Below the pieces are notes generated by a model. The model had not been told where the DNA came from, made no database searches, and saw nothing but the letters and a program-made list of their open reading frames with translations. A DNA stretch of 64,000 nucleotides from Pseudorhodoferax sp. Leaf274 (lineage in GTDB: Bacteria; Pseudomonadota; Gammaproteobacteria; Burkholderiales; Burkholderiaceae_C), in contig NZ_LMNA01000030.1 in the NCBI RefSeq assembly GCF_001422445.1, positions 328,365 through 392,364 on the forward strand, read 5' to 3'. How positions within the stretch are numbered: the first letter of the stretch is position 1; each line of letters begins with the position of its first letter. Positions 62,006 to 64,000 of this stretch are shown here, piece after piece. Both the position numbers and the translations under genes were made by a program.

Positions 62006-63430
62006 ATGAAGAAGACCTTCATGGGCGTGCGCCTGCGCAAGATGCGCGCAGAGCGCGGCCTGTCGCAGGTCGCCATGGCCCATGCCCTGGGCCTGTCGCC
62101 GAGCTACCTGAACCAGATCGAGCAGAACCAGCGCCCGCTGACGGTGCCGGTGCTGCTGCGCATCCACGCCACGCTGGGCGTGGACATCCAGCAGTTCTCC
62201 GAGGACGAGGAGGCGCGCCTGGTCGCCGGCCTGCAGGAGGCCCTGGCGGACGCGCCGGAACCCGTGGCGCTGGCCGAGATCAAGGAGATCGCCGCGCAGA
62301 TGCCCGCCGTCGGCCGGGCGGTGGTGGCGCTGTACCGCCGCAACCAGGCGGCGCTGGACCAGGTCGAGACCATGGCCGGCCACCTGGGCGACGGGCGCTC
62401 GGGCGAGAGCCTGCCGCGCGCCATGCCGTTCGAGCGCGTGCGCGACTTCTTCTTTGCGCACCAGAACTACTTCGACGCGGTCGACGTGGCGGCCGAGGCC
62501 TTCGCGGAGCAGGCGCGGCAGGCCGGCGGCACGCTGGCCGACTGGCTGGTGCAGCGCCTCGTGCAGCAGCATGGCGTGCGCGTGCTGGCCAGCGACGAGG
62601 CGGCGCACGGCAAGCGCGCCTTCGACCCGGCGGCGCGCACGCTGCGCCTGTCGCTGGCGCTCGATGCGGGGCAGCAGGCCTTCCAGCTGGCCACGCAGCT
62701 GGCCCTGCTCGAGATCGGCGCGTGCATCGACGCGCTGACCGACGTGCCGCCCTTCACGGACGACGCGGCCTCGCGGCAGCTGGCGCGGATCGGCCTGGCC
62801 AACTACTTCGCCGGTGCGCTGGTGCTGCCGTACGGGCGCTTCCTGCAGGCGGCCGAGGCGCTGCGCTACGACATCGATCTGCTGGGCCAGCGCTTCGCCG
62901 TGGGTTTCGAGACCGTGTGCCACCGCCTGAGCACGCTGCAGCGGCCCGGCGCGCCGGGCGTGCCGTTCTTCTTCGTGCGGGTGGACCGGGCCGGCAACAT
63001 CTCCAAGCGCCAGTCGGCCACGCACTTCCACTTCAGCCGCACCGGCGGCACCTGCCCGCTGTGGACGGTGTACGAGGCCTTCGGCCAGCCCGAGCGCGTG
63101 CTGCCGCAGATCGCCCGCATGCCCGACGGGCGCAGCTACCTGTGGATCGCGCGGGCCGTGTCGGGCGGCGGGCGCGGCTATGGCGCGCCGCGCAAGACCT
63201 TCTCCATCGGCCTGGGCTGCGACATCCGGCACGCACCGCGGCTGGTCTACGCCAAGGGCCTGGACCTGTCGGACCCCGACGCGGCCACGCCCATCGGCAT
63301 GGGCTGCAAGGTCTGCGATCGGGCGCACTGTCCGCAGCGTGCCTTCCCGTTCATCGGCCGGCCCTTGCAGGTGGACGTGAACCAGAGCCGGTTCACGCCC
63401 TACAGCGCGGCCGTGTCGGCCGCGCCGTGA
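62006..63430 (+). CDS. ScfR/RamB-type XRE regulator of the methylcitrate cycle
   Basis: 474-residue regulator of the short-chain fatty-acyl-CoA (ScfR/RamB/MccR-like) group. An XRE helix-turn-helix lies at about residues 5-65 (LRKMRAERGLSQVAMAHALGLSPSYLNQIEQNQR). A central IrrE/ImmA-like domain (about 150-290) and the C-terminal DUF2083 domain (about 300-470) with the Cys cluster GCKVCDRAHC follow. Family members sense acyl-CoAs and control propionate or glyoxylate metabolism. The ATG at 62006 is the natural start. Divergence from prpC and the TTGCGAA array strongly suggest control of the prp genes, with activation when propionyl-CoA builds up. Confidence 0.9.
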   Translation: MKKTFMGVRLRKMRAERGLSQVAMAHALGLSPSYLNQIEQNQRPLTVPVLLRIHATLGVDIQQFSEDEEARLVAGLQEALADAPEPVALAEIKEIAAQMPAVGRAVVALYRRNQAALDQVETMAGHLGDGRSGESLPRAMPFERVRDFFFAHQNYFDAVDVAAEAFAEQARQAGGTLADWLVQRLVQQHGVRVLASDEAAHGKRAFDPAARTLRLSLALDAGQQAFQLATQLALLEIGACIDALTDVPPFTDDAASRQLARIGLANYFAGALVLPYGRFLQAAEALRYDIDLLGQRFAVGFETVCHRLSTLQRPGAPGVPFFFVRVDRAGNISKRQSATHFHFSRTGGTCPLWTVYEAFGQPERVLPQIARMPDGRSYLWIARAVSGGGRGYGAPRKTFSIGLGCDIRHAPRLVYAKGLDLSDPDAATPIGMGCKVCDRAHCPQRAFPFIGRPLQVDVNQSRFTPYSAAVSAAP

Positions 63431-63437
63431 GGCAGGG

Positions 63438-63707
63438 TCAAGCGACGTCGAGGTCGGCCTGCGGGGGACGTGGGCTGGCGCCGAAGCAGGCGCGCACGGC
63501 CGCATCGCAGGCGCGGCTCCAGGTGCGCGCGGCGCGCACCGTGGCCGGGCTCGGCTGTTCGGCCTCGTCGTTGCCTTGCACCTGCGTGAACGCATTGCGC
63601 GCTGCCAGCGGCGACAGCCCCGAGGCCTCGAACACGGCGCGGGCGGCCTGCGCACCCTCGGTGCATTGCGCCTGCGTTGCCAGCGGGGCGTTGAATCGAA
63701 CTTCCAT
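63438..63707 (-). CDS. Small hypothetical protein
   Basis: 89 residues, MEVRFNAPLATQAQCTEGAQ at the start, with helical segments (AARAVFEASGLSPLAARNAF) and Cys at 15, 67 and 74. No family or motif is recognised, and there is no signal peptide. An AGGAGGCC ribosome site (complement of GGCCTCCT) before the ATG at 63707 supports expression. It is convergent with the ScfR-type regulator, 7 bp from its stop. Confidence 0.6.
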   Translation of the reverse strand: MEVRFNAPLATQAQCTEGAQAARAVFEASGLSPLAARNAFTQVQGNDEAEQPSPATVRAARTWSRACDAAVRACFGASPRPPQADLDVA

Positions 63708-63772
63708 GGTGGCCTCCTTGGTTGCGATCGGGTGCGATGACGGGGGTGGGGTCTGGCGCCGGGGCGCGGTGC

Positions 63773-64000
63773 TTACCAGGCCAGCGTGACCTGCAGCACG
63801 TCGGTGTAGGTGCCGGACGCGAGCGCGGCGGCGCTGGTCTTGTTGATGCGGCCGAAGATGGGCAGCGGCAGGGCCACGCCCGTGCCCGGCAGCGTGACGC
63901 CGACGGCGCTGGCGCTGGTGGGGTAGGCGCTGGTCATGCCGGCGTCGCTGTAGACCTCGTAGGGCAGGTAGCTGAGGTGCCCAGCTTCATGGCGCGCGAG
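63773..64000 (-). CDS. Spore coat U/CsuA-type domain protein (partial; possible frameshift near edge)
   Basis: C-terminal part of an exported SCPU-domain protein, the pilin-like subunit of archaic chaperone-usher systems (CsuA/B/E). The visible 75 residues read YLPYEVYSDAGMTSAYPTSA, then PLPIFGRINKTSAAALASGT and YTDVLQVTLAW, matching the domain's LxYxLYxDAA ... YGRI ... GxYxDxVxVTVxW pattern. Upstream of about 63975 the frame reads LARHEAGH, while the next frame reads SRAMKLGTS, which fits the family's RxMxxG better. A one-base loss or a sequence error is therefore possible there. The gene continues beyond the window. Confidence 0.75.
   Translation of the reverse strand, partial: LARHEAGHLSYLPYEVYSDAGMTSAYPTSASAVGVTLPGTGVALPLPIFGRINKTSAAALASGTYTDVLQVTLAW

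Overview
The window is very GC-rich DNA (third codon positions almost always G or C) with dense bacterial genes. Gene content points to a beta-proteobacterium of the order Burkholderiales, most likely Comamonadaceae (Acidovorax/Variovorax-like): T6SS genes, a DNA polymerase II, an AcnD/PrpF methylcitrate cycle, CHASE3-type chemoreceptors and many LysR/ECF regulators. No rRNA, tRNA, CRISPR or insertion sequence was recognised. The window looks like ordinary chromosome with accessory blocks.

Layout. 1-3032 (minus): the tssA-tssB-tssC end of a type VI secretion locus, with tssC running off the left edge. 3301-12520 (plus): a two-partner-secretion (TPS) operon. It holds a TpsB outer-membrane transporter, a 1950-residue TpsA exoprotein with MBG/YDG repeats and a C-terminal caspase-like domain, a periplasmic OmpA-like protein, and a membrane-anchored protein with an HExxH zinc-protease signature. 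This is the most unusual system in the window. 12542-17858 (minus): an extensin-like protein, a rhomboid protease, an HpcH/HpaI aldolase, a thioredoxin fused to an Lgt-like membrane module, a CaiB/BaiF CoA-transferase and a class II aldolase.

18008-24018: small proteins, a hybrid histidine kinase and DNA polymerase II (polB). 24212-28683 (plus): a small helical protein, then a tightly overlapping four-gene cluster (acyl-CoA dehydrogenase-like, PIG-L deacetylase, NodS-like methyltransferase, GT2 glycosyltransferase), then a small acidic protein and an alpha/beta hydrolase. 28870-34520: recQ, a decayed MFS fragment, a Tat-exported ferritin-like lipoprotein, a ZIP metal transporter and an RpoE/ChrR sigma/anti-sigma pair. 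34670-37638: a DUF4394 lipoprotein and a second ECF sigma/anti-sigma pair. 37714-39836: an arsRBC arsenic-resistance operon.

39930-50412 (minus): one long operon that starts with a LysR regulator and continues with an FAD monooxygenase, a complete Dpp/Opp-type ABC importer (two permeases, two ATPases, one binding protein), a BAAT-like hydrolase and an AhpD-like carboxymuconolactone decarboxylase/peroxidase fusion. 50636-55904: a PAS-rich histidine kinase divergent from cheW and a methyl-accepting chemotaxis protein. 55924-63430: the methylcitrate (propionate) cycle, prpC-acnD-prpF plus an isocitrate-lyase-family gene, divergent from a ScfR/RamB-type regulator. An array of TTGCGAA motifs lies in between and an intrinsic terminator lies between prpC and acnD. 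The right edge holds a small hypothetical gene and the C-terminal part of a spore-coat-U/CsuA-type pilin-like gene, possibly frameshifted.

Start codons were chosen by eye from homology, overlaps and visible ribosome sites. Domain calls come from motif recognition, not from searches.
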